A stretch of 64,000 nucleotides of DNA from contig NC_067123.1 in the NCBI RefSeq assembly GCF_021347895.1, positions 34,831,571 through 34,895,570 of the forward strand, written 5' to 3'. The first letter of the stretch is position 1, and each line of letters begins with the position of its first letter. This stretch comes from Acanthochromis polyacanthus (taxonomy: Eukaryota > Chordata > Actinopteri > Pomacentridae). The notes beneath the pieces are model-generated. The model was given only the letters and a program-made list of their open reading frames with translations. It did not search any database and was not told the DNA's origin. The position numbers and the translations under genes are program-made. Positions 50,696 to 63,314 of this stretch are shown here, in pieces.

Positions 50696-51755
50696 AGAAA
50701 GACATAGTGTGCTTCAAAGAATGGCCAGAAACTGCAAATGTTTAACTTTCCAAAGGTCCCTGAACTATTCCTTTGTGATGTGTCAAATCAAGTTTAAGTT
50801 TAAAAAGTGTAAATGCTAAAAAAAAAAAATCCATGACAATTCATCCAACTCACTTAATTGTACATCTCTTTATAAAAAAAAAAAAAAAACGAAGCAAAAA
50901 AAACTGCTTTCACCTGATTCTTCAAAAAACTTTTTTTCATTAGTGCAATCATGAAGCCATTAAAGACTAAACTGCAACCAACAGCCACATGCCTGTTTTT
51001 GGATGAACTGCAGGCTGTGTTTATATAGAGCAGAGGAGGAGGCAAGTGTGCAAACAATTAGACAGACAAAAATATCTCTAGTATGTCGAGTTGTTCCAGT
51101 ATTAGTCACATCTGTGAGCACATATGGGCATGTTGTATCTGTATATTTCATTTAATTTGGACTTTTTGTAAAAGACACGTTATGTTTCAAAGAATGGCCA
51201 GAACTACCCAATTGACTAGAGCAAGAAAATGTACATTTTCAAGTTTCTAAAGGTCCTTGAGCTGCTAATCTGTGCTGTGCCATTCTATTGGGAAACTTAA
51301 CTGAATCTAATTTTAGTTTCAAACAGTTTAAATGATAAAAAAAATAAGTTCCATGACATTTCATTCAACTCACTTTATTCTACATGTAATGTTTAAAAAA
51401 AAACAGAAGAAATTAAGCATTTGCACCAAATGTTTTGAAAAATCAAAAAATTCTGCACTCCTCGGCGTGACCATGGAGCTATTAACGGACCAGCTGCAAA
51501 CGGCAGTCATGTCCCAAAAATTCTTGGACTTTTTGGATGAACTGCAGGCTGTGTTTCCACGGAGCAGACAGGAGACAGGTGTAGAAACAATTTAAAAATG
51601 TAGGTAACAAAAAATATCTATAGTATGCAGAGTCCATCCAGAGATAGGTAGATTAGATAGATAAGATAGTTTATTCATCCTGATGGAAATTCAAGCTATT
51701 ACTGGTAACATCTGTGGGCATGTTGTACATGTAGATTTCTTTTTTGTAAAATATA
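50696..51755. repeat. Tandem duplication of a unit of about 475 bp in intron
   Basis: The sequence from about 50696 (caaagaatggccag, aaaggtcc, tccatgacaattcatccaac, gaagccatta, aactgcaggctgtgttt) recurs in the same order from about 51171. The copies are diverged by substitutions and small indels. Copy 2 carries extra tagatagat-type sequence near 51640-51675. A shorter related fragment occurs at about 4600-4745. The unit is therefore a dispersed repeat that was duplicated locally. Confidence 0.7.
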
Positions 51756-53811
51756 AAATCAGATATTCAACTTTCTTTTTCTCTTTTTTATGACTTGTGG
51801 AATTCTAACTTTGGCATACTGCAAAAAACAAACAAACAAAAAAAAAAACAATATTTTTATGTTCCCTCTGCCATAATTGTGATATTTCCATCAAGATGCA
51901 GGATTTGAAAACTTAAAAATAGCCCACAAAGGAAAAGAAAAACTGCTTGGGATTCTGAGGGTTCCTCAGCCAATACGGCAGTCACTGTATGTCATAAAAT
52001 ATTATAGGTAAACCCCAGTATCTACTGCAGACATTGTGTTTGTGTTGCTGGTGACAGTCAACTGTCATCATAGCTGGTGAGCCAGTGGACTCAAAGGCAC
52101 CACTGCTGAAGAACAAACTGCTTTAAGGCACTTTCAACCAAATTCAATATATAACGTGAGTTTGCAAGTTCCTCTCATGTTCATTTCTGCACACTGACCT
52201 AATCAGATCAAATGCCATACTTGCGACCCATGCAAAGCACGCATGAGCCCCTTAAGACGCATCTGTAATTTGTTAGTGCCAATGTGAAATGGCTCTACCA
52301 TAATTTGCAAACTGCATGTGAGCAGTGCTCGCAAATGGCCTTTGTGAAATGATCCACTGGAATGCTTTTAGTGAGCCATGCTGCAACTGGAAAACCACAC
52401 TGCCAATTATCTAAAGCTAAAACTGCGGACGCACAAGGTTGCAATCTTCATTGAAGTCATTTTCAAAAGCCAGAATACTGTATCTAAAATGCAGCAAAAC
52501 AACTACTATGCTGATCCTCTCTAACTAAAAAAAAAACAAAACACTTGTTTTATGAGGAAATGTTGTCAATCTGGAAATGATACTTTCACTCACATTCTTT
52601 GAGGCTTGTCCTCCAAACGCTGCCTCGTCATTAACAAGACTGTCTCAGATGAGTTCCCAGTCACTATTCATTATTATTCCAATAAGTCTGTAACTTTGAC
52701 TTTTACCGAACAGAAGTTGCTCTGCACAGCCAACCCATGACTACACTGAAATGTGGCTGTCAACTCCATAATATTAGGTCATTAATTGCAATGATCATTA
52801 GGCAGGGGGCTATCAGAGAAACACAGTGAGCCACAAAACAGTGATAACAAAATGACGGGTAGCATAAACCATCTAATGTGTCTCATAGGTTATATGCCCA
52901 CACAAATCTTCACTCGGGATGGCAAACACATTGAGAAACAAGCTGATATTATATTATCAAGCAATCTTGCTATTAATCAAAAGAAAACCCATGTACAGCA
53001 AAGGAACAGCATGAAAAAGAAGCCTGTAGTACTAAGTTTTGATGTGTTATTTAAAAGAAGAAGCTTATTTCGCGAAAATGACCTCCTGAGAAATCTCATT
53101 CAGAAGTTTGGAATCTCTAGTGTGCCAACCAACACTGCCTTTTAATTTTAACCTGGACTTTGAAGTGGGTAAGACACCCCTGGCCAAGGATACTAGGCTG
53201 TGTTCCAGCTCATGTGGGGATAAATGATCGATGATAAAGTCAGGAACTGTTTAAAAGCAATCGGTAAAATCTTAAATCAATTTTTGGTGGAGGTTAAAGG
53301 CCTTGGTGCTGCATTTTGCCAAGTCTGGGACTTAGTTGTATATAATACTGGGAAACTTTCTTTTAAAGTTCTGAATTTATTCAGAAATGCAGCATGAAAG
53401 TTTTGACTTTGCTGAAAGTTGGATGACTTAGACCTGTGGGGCTGAGTATTGAATCTTAAGACTTTCTTTCGATCCAGACCAAAGTTTATCTGTAAATCCA
53501 AGCATGAAAAGCAACAAAAGCCGACTTAAATGTCTGGTCAGATTTATGATCTTGTGTACTACTTCTCTCTTTATTCTCACAAATTAAATTAAAGAGGCCA
53601 TAGTTTTTGGACCAAAGTCCTTTTGTAGATGTTTGAGTTTTTGTTGATTGAGAAAAAAAAAGTGTTGTGGACATAAACACGTTGATATTTCTCAAAGAAA
53701 GGTATCAAAGAAAGGGTGGTTCTGGTGTCGACAGTTAAACTCAAGCCATCAAGAAATATCAAATTCTACCACAACTTTAAGCCATTTTATGCATTTTTAC
53801 AGTTAGAGTTA

Positions 53812-54270
<459 letters not shown>

Positions 54271-54369
54271 TTAAGAAGCTCAAGGACAAATTTTGCATCC
54301 AACTGTGATCGGTGGTTTCAGATACATGTTCTTGTGCCAAGTCGTGTGTGCTCCGTGTGTGTTGCTTAC

Positions 54370-54543
54370 GCAGACATTGTGGAAGCATGCCGTTCCAGGT
54401 GCCATTGGCTACACAGGTCAGGACGGCTGGGAATGAGAGCTCATATCCAGGTGAGCAGCTGTAGCTCACACTGCTGCCCCATTCAAAGTCACTGCCCTGC
54501 AGTACCCCATTACTGATGGCAGGGGGAGCCAAGCAGGTCACCG
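54370..54543 (-). CDS. csmd1: CSMD exon: Sushi/CCP domain 7 of window
   Basis: This 174-nt, phase 1-1 exon encodes a complete [38 protein letters not shown] and CL. The first-cysteine motif is CLAPP instead of the CGDPG seen in most neighbours. There is an NGT sequon before the Trp. The acceptor is ctcccccag and the donor TCTGC/gtaagc. A 166-bp intron follows. Confidence 0.95.
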
Positions 54544-55340
54544 CTGGGGGAGAAACGAGAAAGAAAAAAACCAAACATGTATCATGCTTTGAGCCACTCC
54601 AGGTGATGCTGCCCTGCAAATTCACTGAAGAGAATCCGATTGCTTGATTACATGATTGAACCCAGCCACTGATTGAATTCATAATTTTACTAGAATTTAC
54701 CAGGGTTAATATCAAGTAGGTATTTTTGTCTCCAATCACATCCAGTCGTTTCAATTCAGTTCGGTTTAAATTCACCGTGATTATGGTACATTAGCAGCTG
54801 CAGCGGTGGTGACATGTTCCATGGGACTGATTTTATTTGATTTATTTGTATTTCTTGTTTTTCCCTGCACAGGCACAGACTGCAAAGTGAGCAGAATCTG
54901 CTGTGTCAGTGCTGATAAAGTTACAAGGATGTAAAGTGGTATTTAGAGCTCACTTTTGAATACAGAAGTTGTGCTGACTAAAAGTACATGTGGGGAGTTT
55001 TCTTTACCAGTAACATAATGTTCATGGACATTTCACACAGAAATCTAATTTAAAGGAAAAATGATGATTCCTTTTACATTTAATAGTAAGGTAGATGTGA
55101 CAGTACATGCACAGGTCTTATACCTTCCTATTGCTATGACTTGCCCAGTGCTGTTACATGTAGATGTGTTGCAGAATAAAGTGCGAGTTTTCTTCAAATC
55201 AGCACTAAGCAATTGTCAACATGATGACATAAAACTGCACTTCTCCATCATATCTACAGATGCTCAATGTTTCTGTGACGGTTCCAATACAAGCATAAGT
55301 TCTATTTAAACAGAATGGAGGGTGTTGATTTACAATTTAC

Positions 55341-55520
55341 CTGTGCAAATTGGCATATTCCCATTCCATGTCCCATTTTGGGTGCACATCCTCACAGGTG
55401 ATCCATCTTCCTCCATTCTGTATCCGGGTTGGCACTGGAAGGAAACGTTCTGACTGATCGTGAAGTCCTCTCCGTAGCGAAGTCCATTAGCCGGCATACC
55501 TGGATCTCCACAGTTTATCA
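55341..55520 (-). CDS. csmd1: CSMD exon: Sushi/CCP domain 6 of window
   Basis: This 180-nt, phase 1-1 exon encodes a complete CCP: INCGDPGMP, SFQCQPGYR, RMCTQNG, GTWNGNMPI and CT. Two N-glycosylation sequons are visible (NVS in SQNVSFQ and NGT before the Trp). The acceptor is ctccgtag and the donor CACAG/gtaaat. An inserted Glu-Glu-Asp in the loop after the second cysteine makes it slightly longer than 174 nt. Confidence 0.95.
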
Positions 55521-57407
55521 CTACGGAGGTGGACAAGTGGAGTTGGAGTGGACAAAACGGGACAAAGATGAAGATTACTTTACAGGTCGTGCTGCGGCAC
55601 AAGATAATTGGAATTTTAAATTGCTTAGTACTCCTTTATCTGTGCTCTTTTATATACTAGTAATTCAAATGTTAAAAAGGGCGAAAAAGAAAGGCAGAGG
55701 GACAGCAAAGGTGACAGAAGTAAAGATATGACAGATAGATTGGTAGTGAAAGAAGATTGGGAAGGTAGAGGGACAAAGGAGGGGAAGGAATAGTTAGATC
55801 CATCACTTTTTTTCTCTGTTCTCAGTCCTTTTCCACCGGTGCAAAATGTTCTAGCCCTTGAAAGGACCCTTTGATAAATACACATCAGATTTGGAAAGGA
55901 AAGGAAAGGAAGCTTGACCAAATCTAAGCTCTTAAAATTGGTATATTTCATTAAAATCCCTTTATTCTACATATCTGAATTTAAAATTCATCTAAAAAAA
56001 ATTTGCTCTAAACAGATTTTGGAATAAAACAAAAAATGTCTTTGCAGTTGAGCACAAAAACTATTATTGAGTTCTTTCTAATTCTAGCCATAGTTGTGTT
56101 TTTCCAAGACTTTATATTACAGTGAAAAATGAGCCCACAGTAAGGAAAAATGTGACAGAAGGAAAGAACACCAAGAAACTGCTTCAAAATGTTGTGATCC
56201 AAAAGAGAGACTTGCGGGTTATTATCTACTCATAGTGATATGTTGAATTTGTGGAGATTGGAGAATATAGTAAATCCCTGATTATACTGTAACATTCCTT
56301 TACAGACTTCACTTCTCATGAATGAAACAACAGTGATATTAAAAATGGCCAAAGTTGTCCTGGGACTTTTAAGGGGCATTAGGACTCCCCTGACAGTACT
56401 TTTAAGGCGCTGTCCTTCATAGTCTAATAGGCAGTTTAAATGCTTTTAAGCCCACCCCCAGATACTGTCATGCCTGTTAATAGATGTGGTGTAATCTACT
56501 GTAAAAGCCAATCCCTTTGAGTCAGGTATAACTGTTCTTCCCTTCCAGGAACCCATATTTTATCATTTTGGTTTCTCAGCATTTTTATCTCTTTGTCCCA
56601 TCCTGCTGGATAGTTCAAAATGTATTTCTTTGCATAGTTTATGAAAGTCAGGGAAGAGAAAAACCTTAAGATAACACTGAAGTTCTCTTCATGTGGTGGT
56701 GTTACTAAGTGAAGTTCAGCTTTGGAAACAATGTAGAAGTGTATTTAACAAGGCATTTTGTGAGCATTGTTAATTGTTGGTGTAAGACTCTAGCAGGTCT
56801 TGAAATCTTGTATGCAAGCAAATAAAATCTGCAGTGCATGGTAAACATACATCGCTGATTAACACTTGTTCAGCTATGGCTTTGGTCATATTTCACATGG
56901 GAATGGAATGTTTTATTTTATGGTTATTTACTCTTGGGAATTTTCCCCCAGAGTTCAAAAAGCAAATTAGCTAAAGTAAACAACGATCAAGGTTATTCAT
57001 GTCACTCTATAAAAGTCTGTACCCAGAGCGTCCAGATTTGAGGCTCATTTCATTACTCAGAGCCTATACTGTTGCAGAATAATTTAAAACTGGGCATAAA
57101 ACAGTGTCGCAAAGGGGTGGAAAGGAAAACTTACAGTCTCACAACAGGAATTTGGGGATATTTATGGGTGCAGATGTCATGCCAAATCAAGGATTTAATA
57201 CTCTCATTATATATAGTAAGTATTAAATATAGCTGACAGTCTGCTCTTTAGCCTCTAAGTCACCTCATGAGTGCCCTTTCAAAGTAATAAGGATATAACA
57301 AAAATATATAGCAGAGAACTGTATTGGTTTTTGGAACGAGGGGTATTGTTAAATTACCTATAAATCGATGTATCAGGCTATTGGGAAAGTGTTAACAGGT
57401 AACTTAC
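55521..57407 (-). other. CSMD intron (1.9 kb)
   Basis: Lies between CCP 5 and CCP 6; contains the dispersed repeat copy at 56040-56165 and otherwise nothing identifiable. Confidence 0.85.
56040..56165. repeat. Dispersed repeat, copy 2 (in CSMD intron)
   Basis: Same unit as 4955-5075: gagttctttctaattctagc, tttatattacagtgaaaaa and gagcccacag, diverged but collinear. No coding capacity. Confidence 0.5.
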
Positions 57408-57584
57408 TGGTACAGTTTGGCTGAACTCCTGACCAGGTACCGTTGGCCTGACACAGCCTGGTGGTGGCGCCAGTGAGCAGGTAGCCGTCCATGCAGGAAT
57501 AGATCACAGAGTGTGAAAACGTTGTTCCATCCAGACGAAACACTCTGCCGTTACTGGGAGTGCCAGGGTTACCACACTGGACGG
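57408..57584 (-). CDS. csmd1: CSMD exon: Sushi/CCP domain 5 of window
   Basis: This 177-nt, phase 1-1 exon encodes a complete [37 protein letters not shown] and CT. It has an NGT sequon before the Trp. The acceptor is ttcctgcag and the donor ACCA/gtaagt. Only a 108-bp intron separates it from the preceding CCP exon, so the two may once have arisen by local duplication, though CCP exons are generally tandem in this family. Confidence 0.94.
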
Positions 57585-57692
57585 CTGCAGGAAAGACGAT
57601 TGATAATTTTAGCAGACGTGTGGATCTATAACTGAATCAGCGTCAAAGTTCTGGATTAGGATAGGTTGAGATCAAATAAAGTATCATCCTAC

Positions 57693-57875
57693 GTTTACAG
57701 AAGGGCTGCGTGCCAGACCAGGTCCCGTTAGGGAAGCACATCCTCTCTGAAGAACCAATGAGATCGTAGCCCTCTGAGCAGGTGAAGTAGACCTTGGAAC
57801 GGATTCTGAAATCTGTTTGTTCCCTTGAACCATGCGAGGGGATGCCAGGATCGCCGCAAGAGCCAGCTGTGTCAC
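57693..57875 (-). CDS. csmd1: CSMD exon: Sushi/CCP domain 4 of window
   Basis: This 183-nt exon is phase 1-1. Read from gctgtag/GTGACACAG, it gives a short Asp-Thr-Ala-Gly lead and then a full CCP: GSCGDPGIP, FTCSEGYD, RMCFPNG, GTWSGTQPF and CK. The NGT sequon just before the Trp recurs in several modules of this run. The donor is TAAAC/gtagga. The longest open frame across this segment is a different one; the CCP frame is supported by the cysteine and Trp spacing and by splice phase. Confidence 0.94.
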
Positions 57876-60800
57876 CTACAGCGAGAGGAACATGGAGACA
57901 GACTTAGATCAATGACAGGCTAGTTTGTACTGACTCAAGGATTTAGCTGCATAATTTACAAAAAGTGAATTTCAAAACTGTACAACCTATATAAGATAAA
58001 GAGATGAAAAGGCAATAAATATCGAAAATGTGACTTTATCACTTCATATGACATGTTATTGAGCTATCATTGTAAAGTCGAGTTCTAGTGGAACACCGGT
58101 ATAACACGGGGCTGCTAACGAATACTAGTGGATGGGACACATGTTGGTGATGAGTGGCATATGTCTGCCTTAACATTGTATGTGTCAGTGTGTGCATGCT
58201 GGCTGATGGATAGTGTGCGTGTGTGTTGGTGATTGTGTGTGTGTGTGTGTGATCCTTGTGCCCTTGCAGAGGCGCCTGGTCAGCAAATTCTGTCTGACAG
58301 ACAGAGCACGCTCCTGGGAACTCACACGCTTTCACACACAACACCACACATTGTCACGCTAACGCCCGAGCCTGAACTAACATCTTGCTATTCAAAACAC
58401 TGGTGATCATTGCTGCCTATTTTTGTTAATGCTCTAAAATGTGTTTTTGGGGTTTTTCCTTCACACTTTTGACAAATAACCTAATTTCACATTGACTCCG
58501 TTTGTACTATACTGCAAATACCTGGAGGCCTGATGCTAAATTGAGCTTACACATAGCACTGACACAACACATAATGACATAACATCTTTTGCAATGCCTC
58601 GGGATTTAGACTTGGCTTCTCAGATGTAAATAAATAATACTGTGCCGCATAGTGCCATCAGTATTTGTCTTTAACAGTATGAGGAAATGGTGTGTAGCTA
58701 AATTAATGACCTTTCTCCTGATTATTGGGAACAGATCGAACATCCTCCACCAGTCAGGGAACAAACACACTCGCCTCTTTAAAGACACTGCCCAACCGAC
58801 TACACAACTCTACTAGACTTAAACACAAAGATTCATCTGCAAAGTTACCATGTATCCTCAGGTACATAAGGTTATAGCAGAAAGTACAACTAATCAAATT
58901 AAACCTAAATAATGAAAATATTCTTTTTAAATGAAAAGTTAAACATTTTGGAAATGCGCTTATTTGTTTTCCACTGAGCATAGCTGAGCATAACATAAAC
59001 ACTAGAAACATAGGAAAACGCTAGCCTAGCTCTGTCCAAATGCAATGAATTCCATTGACTAGCACCTTTAAAGTTCTGTAAATAACACACTTGCTTAATC
59101 TGAACAAAATCTAAAGTATAAAAACTGCAAATTTCAACCTCCTAAAGTAAATCACAGTCTCCTAAATGACCTGAAACGACACCTGGTTATTACTACACTT
59201 CCAAAACTTTCATACAGGTTCTGTAATGATCAGACAAACAATATAGGAAATATTAGGTAGATTTTTTGTTGTACCTTTGGGAAAGAAATATTAGCCATTT
59301 ATTCTAATCTCACCTCCCAGACATCACGTCATATTCTACGGACAGACTTGTCGGTGGCATAAATGTGACTCAAATCTGCCTGCAAATCAGTGTATATATC
59401 AAAATACTGAACAGTCTATTTAAGGTTTTAGAGATGCTGGATGAGTACAATTCAGCTGCATCAAGTCTAAGTTGAGCTCAGTACAACTGAGACTGAGTTG
59501 AAGTCCTAAATCTTTATAAACAAATCCCAAACCAACTGCAACTGATCTCAAGAATTAGTATCAGAATGACAAAGAATATTTGACCATTTTGCTTAAGACC
59601 AGCGTATGAAGTTTGTTTTATGTGTAGCTTAAACTAAAGGATTTTATTTCATAAGCATAATAAATACACATTCAAGATGTGTGGCTGAGCAAGACCTAGA
59701 TGTGACTGGCTTAATATCTTGTTCTTAAAATCTAACTGTAGCAGGAAAGAACACTGATGGCTGAATGGATTTGTAAATCCCAGACTTTTGGGAGTAAGGT
59801 GTCAAGTAGTTTGAGGCTTACACTACTGGAACACCAAGGTCGAATTCAAATTTCAGATTTTTGCCATATCTGACTCGAGTCCATGTCTTAAAACCCTGTA
59901 AAAGTGAATACAAGAAAAAAAATCCCCATAAAATCAGACTTCAGGCTTCAGGAATGACTGTACCCTCTTGGTTAAATATGTGCATAACTGACTCTTTCCC
60001 CTTGAAATACCACAAACAACGTTACATCAGAACTGCCTATTAACCATCGTGATGCTGAATCACAGAGCCAGTTCTGCTACGATGGCCTGAACCCTGAGCT
60101 GTGCAGGGCCCTGGTACCAACCTGCCAGGTGAAAACCATGAATCACTTCTTCTTAAATTATTACCCTCCCTCACCTCGTGTCTCCCCCAGGCAACTGCTG
60201 TAAATAACAATGTATTCTAGTCAACTTGTCTGGAATGCGTTTTCACTCGGTACGTTATATAAGCGGCAGCTGGGAGCCTCTCAGTCTGGAGAGCCATAAT
60301 CATGTTCCCAGCCAGCCAACTGAGAACCATATAACTTAGACGGTTTGTTTATACATGATGGAAAGGTAAGGAGGCTTTCTGTCCGGAGAGACAATCTTGC
60401 TCAATAAGTGGCACGATATGCATATACAGGAAATCCAGCGGGGAGGAAATTGGCTTGTGTAAACCACTTTACAGAATAATGACAGAAGTGCATCTACACT
60501 ATACAATATAGTCTCAAAACCCACTCACCTTGGAAAGAAAAGCTAATTCTAGAGAAAATGCATTGGAAATGTACATTTGAATATTTAAGGATATAAATAT
60601 TTATACTTTAAGAACCCATTGTCATTGCATCTCAAGCAGGTTCATAAAAATCTGATTATCAAAAGGAGAAATGCATCCAAGTCCAGGATGGAGGTGACTG
60701 TGAGGGTACAGTAGAGCAAGGTTATGCTCCAGAGCCCTTTTGACAGACAGGTACTGACATATTCTCTTTTCTATGCGGCAACCCTTCCCTCTATATGTTC

Positions 60801-61009
60801 ATCCATCCTTCCCATTATCCCTCTGACTGAGTGCAAAGGCTTGAAGAAAATGTGCCCGCAAGACGTAAAGTCATGAAGTGCTCCACTCTCTGGTGGGCTT
60901 ACATGCCTCAGACGTCTCCCCTTTCATCTCCAAGTCCAGTCTATCCATCTTTCCCTCTGATAGAGTGGACATTAAATGCTGTATATTGAATGGAGGTTAA
61001 ACTAGTTAC
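57876..61009 (-). other. CSMD intron (3.1 kb)
   Basis: Lies between CCP 3 and CCP 4. No further CCP exon was seen in it; it holds a GT microsatellite at 58235-58250 and unremarkable AT-rich sequence. Confidence 0.8.
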
Positions 61010-61183
61010 CAGAGCAGAAGGGCATAGGGGCGCTCCACATCCCACTGAGCTGACAAGTCCGGGATGATTCTCCTTTCAGCTGCCTTCCGCCCAGACAGGA
61101 GTATCGAACCGTTGAACCAAATGTAAACTTATCTCCACTCAGCACACCGTTAGGGGGAGAGCCGGGATGACCACAGTCCACAA
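61010..61183 (-). CDS. csmd1: CSMD exon: Sushi/CCP domain 3 of window
   Basis: This 174-nt, phase 1-1 exon encodes a complete CCP module. The cysteines are in VDCGHPGSP, RYSCLGG, RTCQLSG and PFCS, and the Trp is in GMWSAPMP. The usual Gly-Tyr after the second cysteine is replaced by Gly-Gly-Arg, a mild departure from the family pattern. The acceptor is ctccag and the donor CTCTG/gtaact. Confidence 0.94.
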
Positions 61184-62203
61184 CTGGAGATCCGGAGAGA
61201 GAGAAATGTTGGGAACAAAGCTTGTTTGACTCAACACAGCTTGGGAAAAAGACAGAGAGTGAGATTTGTGGAATAGCAAGATATGTTGAGCCTAAAGTCA
61301 GAGTGTTCAGTGTCACCAAGAAGGCTCTCTTGTAACCTGTTAGAGTTCAGAGTTTGGGATTTAAATTAGCTGTAAGGAGCGTCTTTCTTTAAACAAATAG
61401 TTTCCTGACGGTTCTCGACAGATTCTCAGCTGAGGATACAACACGTTTTATCTGGAAACATGTTGAACTATAGGTTGCTAATATAACTGCGCTGCCACGA
61501 GAACCTGTCATGTACATAGCTGGTGATGCAGAAATCGCAGAAATATGTTTTATGTTTGGTCCTGATTTGGTCTTAGGTCTGTTTAGACTGTTTGTACTGC
61601 AGCCGATAGAACACAGATTCAAAACTTTTCTATTGTGATTTACTACAGAGAACATTCAATCAGCAACATTGATTTATGAAGCTTAAAGTTTAACAGATTG
61701 AATGTACAGCTGCCAGTTAGAAATAAGTGGCTGCATTGATCAGTAAAATAAATATAAACATGTTTTAACAGTTTTATACCACCATTTCTGTCTTGCATTA
61801 TTTGCAGTAGCAGTAATTTTTTCAGCCATACATTTTTATGTTCCTCATTGTTCTCCATTAAAATAATCTGTTGAGTGAAGCAGCTGCTCACAATCGATTC
61901 AACAGTCATATGATGCGTTAAACACCTTTTGTATGAGTGTGCACAGACTCTGAAGCAGAAAGTCTGAGTTAACAAAGAAGGCCGATAACCACCTGTTATC
62001 TCTGACTGGGGCTTCAGTTTTTGTCGAGCCGACGTACACTAACAAAGCCTGGCTATGTCAGACTTGTTCGTAGTATACTCCCCAGGAAAAGCGACAAACG
62101 CAAACAACGTAAGAAGATTTCTAATATATTCAAGATAAGAAGACCCAGTTCCACTCTTGTCTGTCTGTAGCTTGTGAAGTTAGGAAAGCAGAGTGATACC
62201 AAC

Positions 62204-62389
62204 CTATGCATTCAGGAAGAGGTTTGTCCCACTGGCCAGTAGGCTGGCATGTCAGCACAGGGGATCCAAACAGGTAATACCCGGGGTTACAGTCGTAAAA
62301 CACCACCGTGCCAAAGGTAAAGTTGCCGTGCTCTATTTTACTCTGCCGGATAGAGTTGGCTGGAATGCCTGGATCAGAGCAATTGACCA
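62204..62389 (-). CDS. csmd1: CSMD exon: Sushi/CCP domain 2 of window
   Basis: This 186-nt, phase 1-1 exon encodes a complete CCP module. The cysteines are in VNCSDPG, FYDCNPGYY, LTCQPTG and PECI, and the Trp is in GQWDKPLPE. It carries one N-glycosylation sequon (NFT in HGNFTFG) and a second possible one (NCS) at the first cysteine. The acceptor is gtgtatag and the donor ATAG/gttggt. It is slightly longer than its neighbours, the extra residues lying in the loop after the first cysteine. Confidence 0.95.
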
Positions 62390-63140
62390 CTATACACAGA
62401 GAGCCACAGAGACGGACACACACAAATGGAGAGAAAGAGAGACAGAAAAGCATGTGTTATTTGGCACGAACCAGAGAGGGTGATTTCTCTCCCCCTCTTC
62501 CTTTCTTTTTTCCAGTGTTTCTCAACTTGCAGTTCTTCAGAGTAATATAGGGTATAATAATAAGGATGCTGTGATGTTAAATGATGATAGGGTGAGGCAG
62601 GCTTTTCTGTATTGGATCCAGCACCCAAGAAGGGTTATGGCTTGTAATCATTATGCAGCATTTCTAATTTTACTTGGTTCATTGGCATTTCATTCTGCAG
62701 ACAGGGCAGAGCACAGGGAGCTTGTGCACATACCCCTTGTGACTGAAGCTTTTTCTTGTTGCTGTGATTGTAATTTGAACAATCTGGGGTTGCAATTTAT
62801 GTCTTATCGAAAACAAGTTTCCATTCTCGAGACTGGAGCCAGGAACAGGTTGGAGGGATTGTTATATCTACCTCAAAACTTCATTAAATGAAGGGGAAAA
62901 AGTAGCTTTTTAAAGGAAATTGAACTTTTCTGTGTTGGTACAAATTACTTTTACAGTCATAATGGCAGAGGTGCTTGAGTTGAACAAAGTTAGAGGTAGA
63001 ATTGAGGTGAAATGAAAATGGCAGGGGGGTAAATAGGGATGGGTACTACAGTAAGGGCAAATAAAGATAGGCACTAAGGTGGTGTCAAAGGTTGGGGATA
63101 AATAAGGTTAGGGGTGAATACACTTAACTTTTCTCCCCAC

Positions 63141-63314
63141 CTTTACACGTTGGGGGCGGGTGGCTCCACTGGCGGTTGGCCTGGCACTGAGCACGTGCAG
63201 GCCCCTCCATCTCATAACCCCGGTTACAAACAAAGCTGACCACGTCGTTGAGGTTGAAGCCGTTCCCCACTGTGCGACCGTATATAGGACTTCCTGGGTG
63301 GCCACAGCTGATCG
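63141..63314 (-). CDS. csmd1: CSMD exon: Sushi/CCP domain 1 of window
   Basis: This 174-nt exon encodes one complete CCP module, starting at SCGHPGSP and ending at PPTCK. The four cysteines fall in [20 protein letters not shown] and PTCK, and the conserved Trp is in QWSHPPP, so both disulphides (C1-C3, C2-C4) can form. It starts after ctccttag and ends at AAAG/gtgggg. It is phase 1 at both ends, with the first two bases completing a codon from an exon beyond the window. It is the most N-terminal module visible, belonging to the uninterrupted Sushi run that precedes the membrane segment in CSMD proteins. Confidence 0.95.

Noticed and set aside
52852..53145. Plus-strand 97-codon frame in a CSMD intron
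   Set aside because: No recognisable domain, antisense to the gene, no splice or promoter context.
57684..57875. Minus-strand open frame starting MTQLALAAIL
   Set aside because: Shadow frame of a CCP exon; the real frame shows the four cysteines and Trp.
58039..58347. Minus-strand frame with several Cys (ACSVCQTEF) in a CSMD intron, considered as a missed CCP
   Set aside because: Lacks CCP spacing and Trp, and runs into a GT microsatellite.
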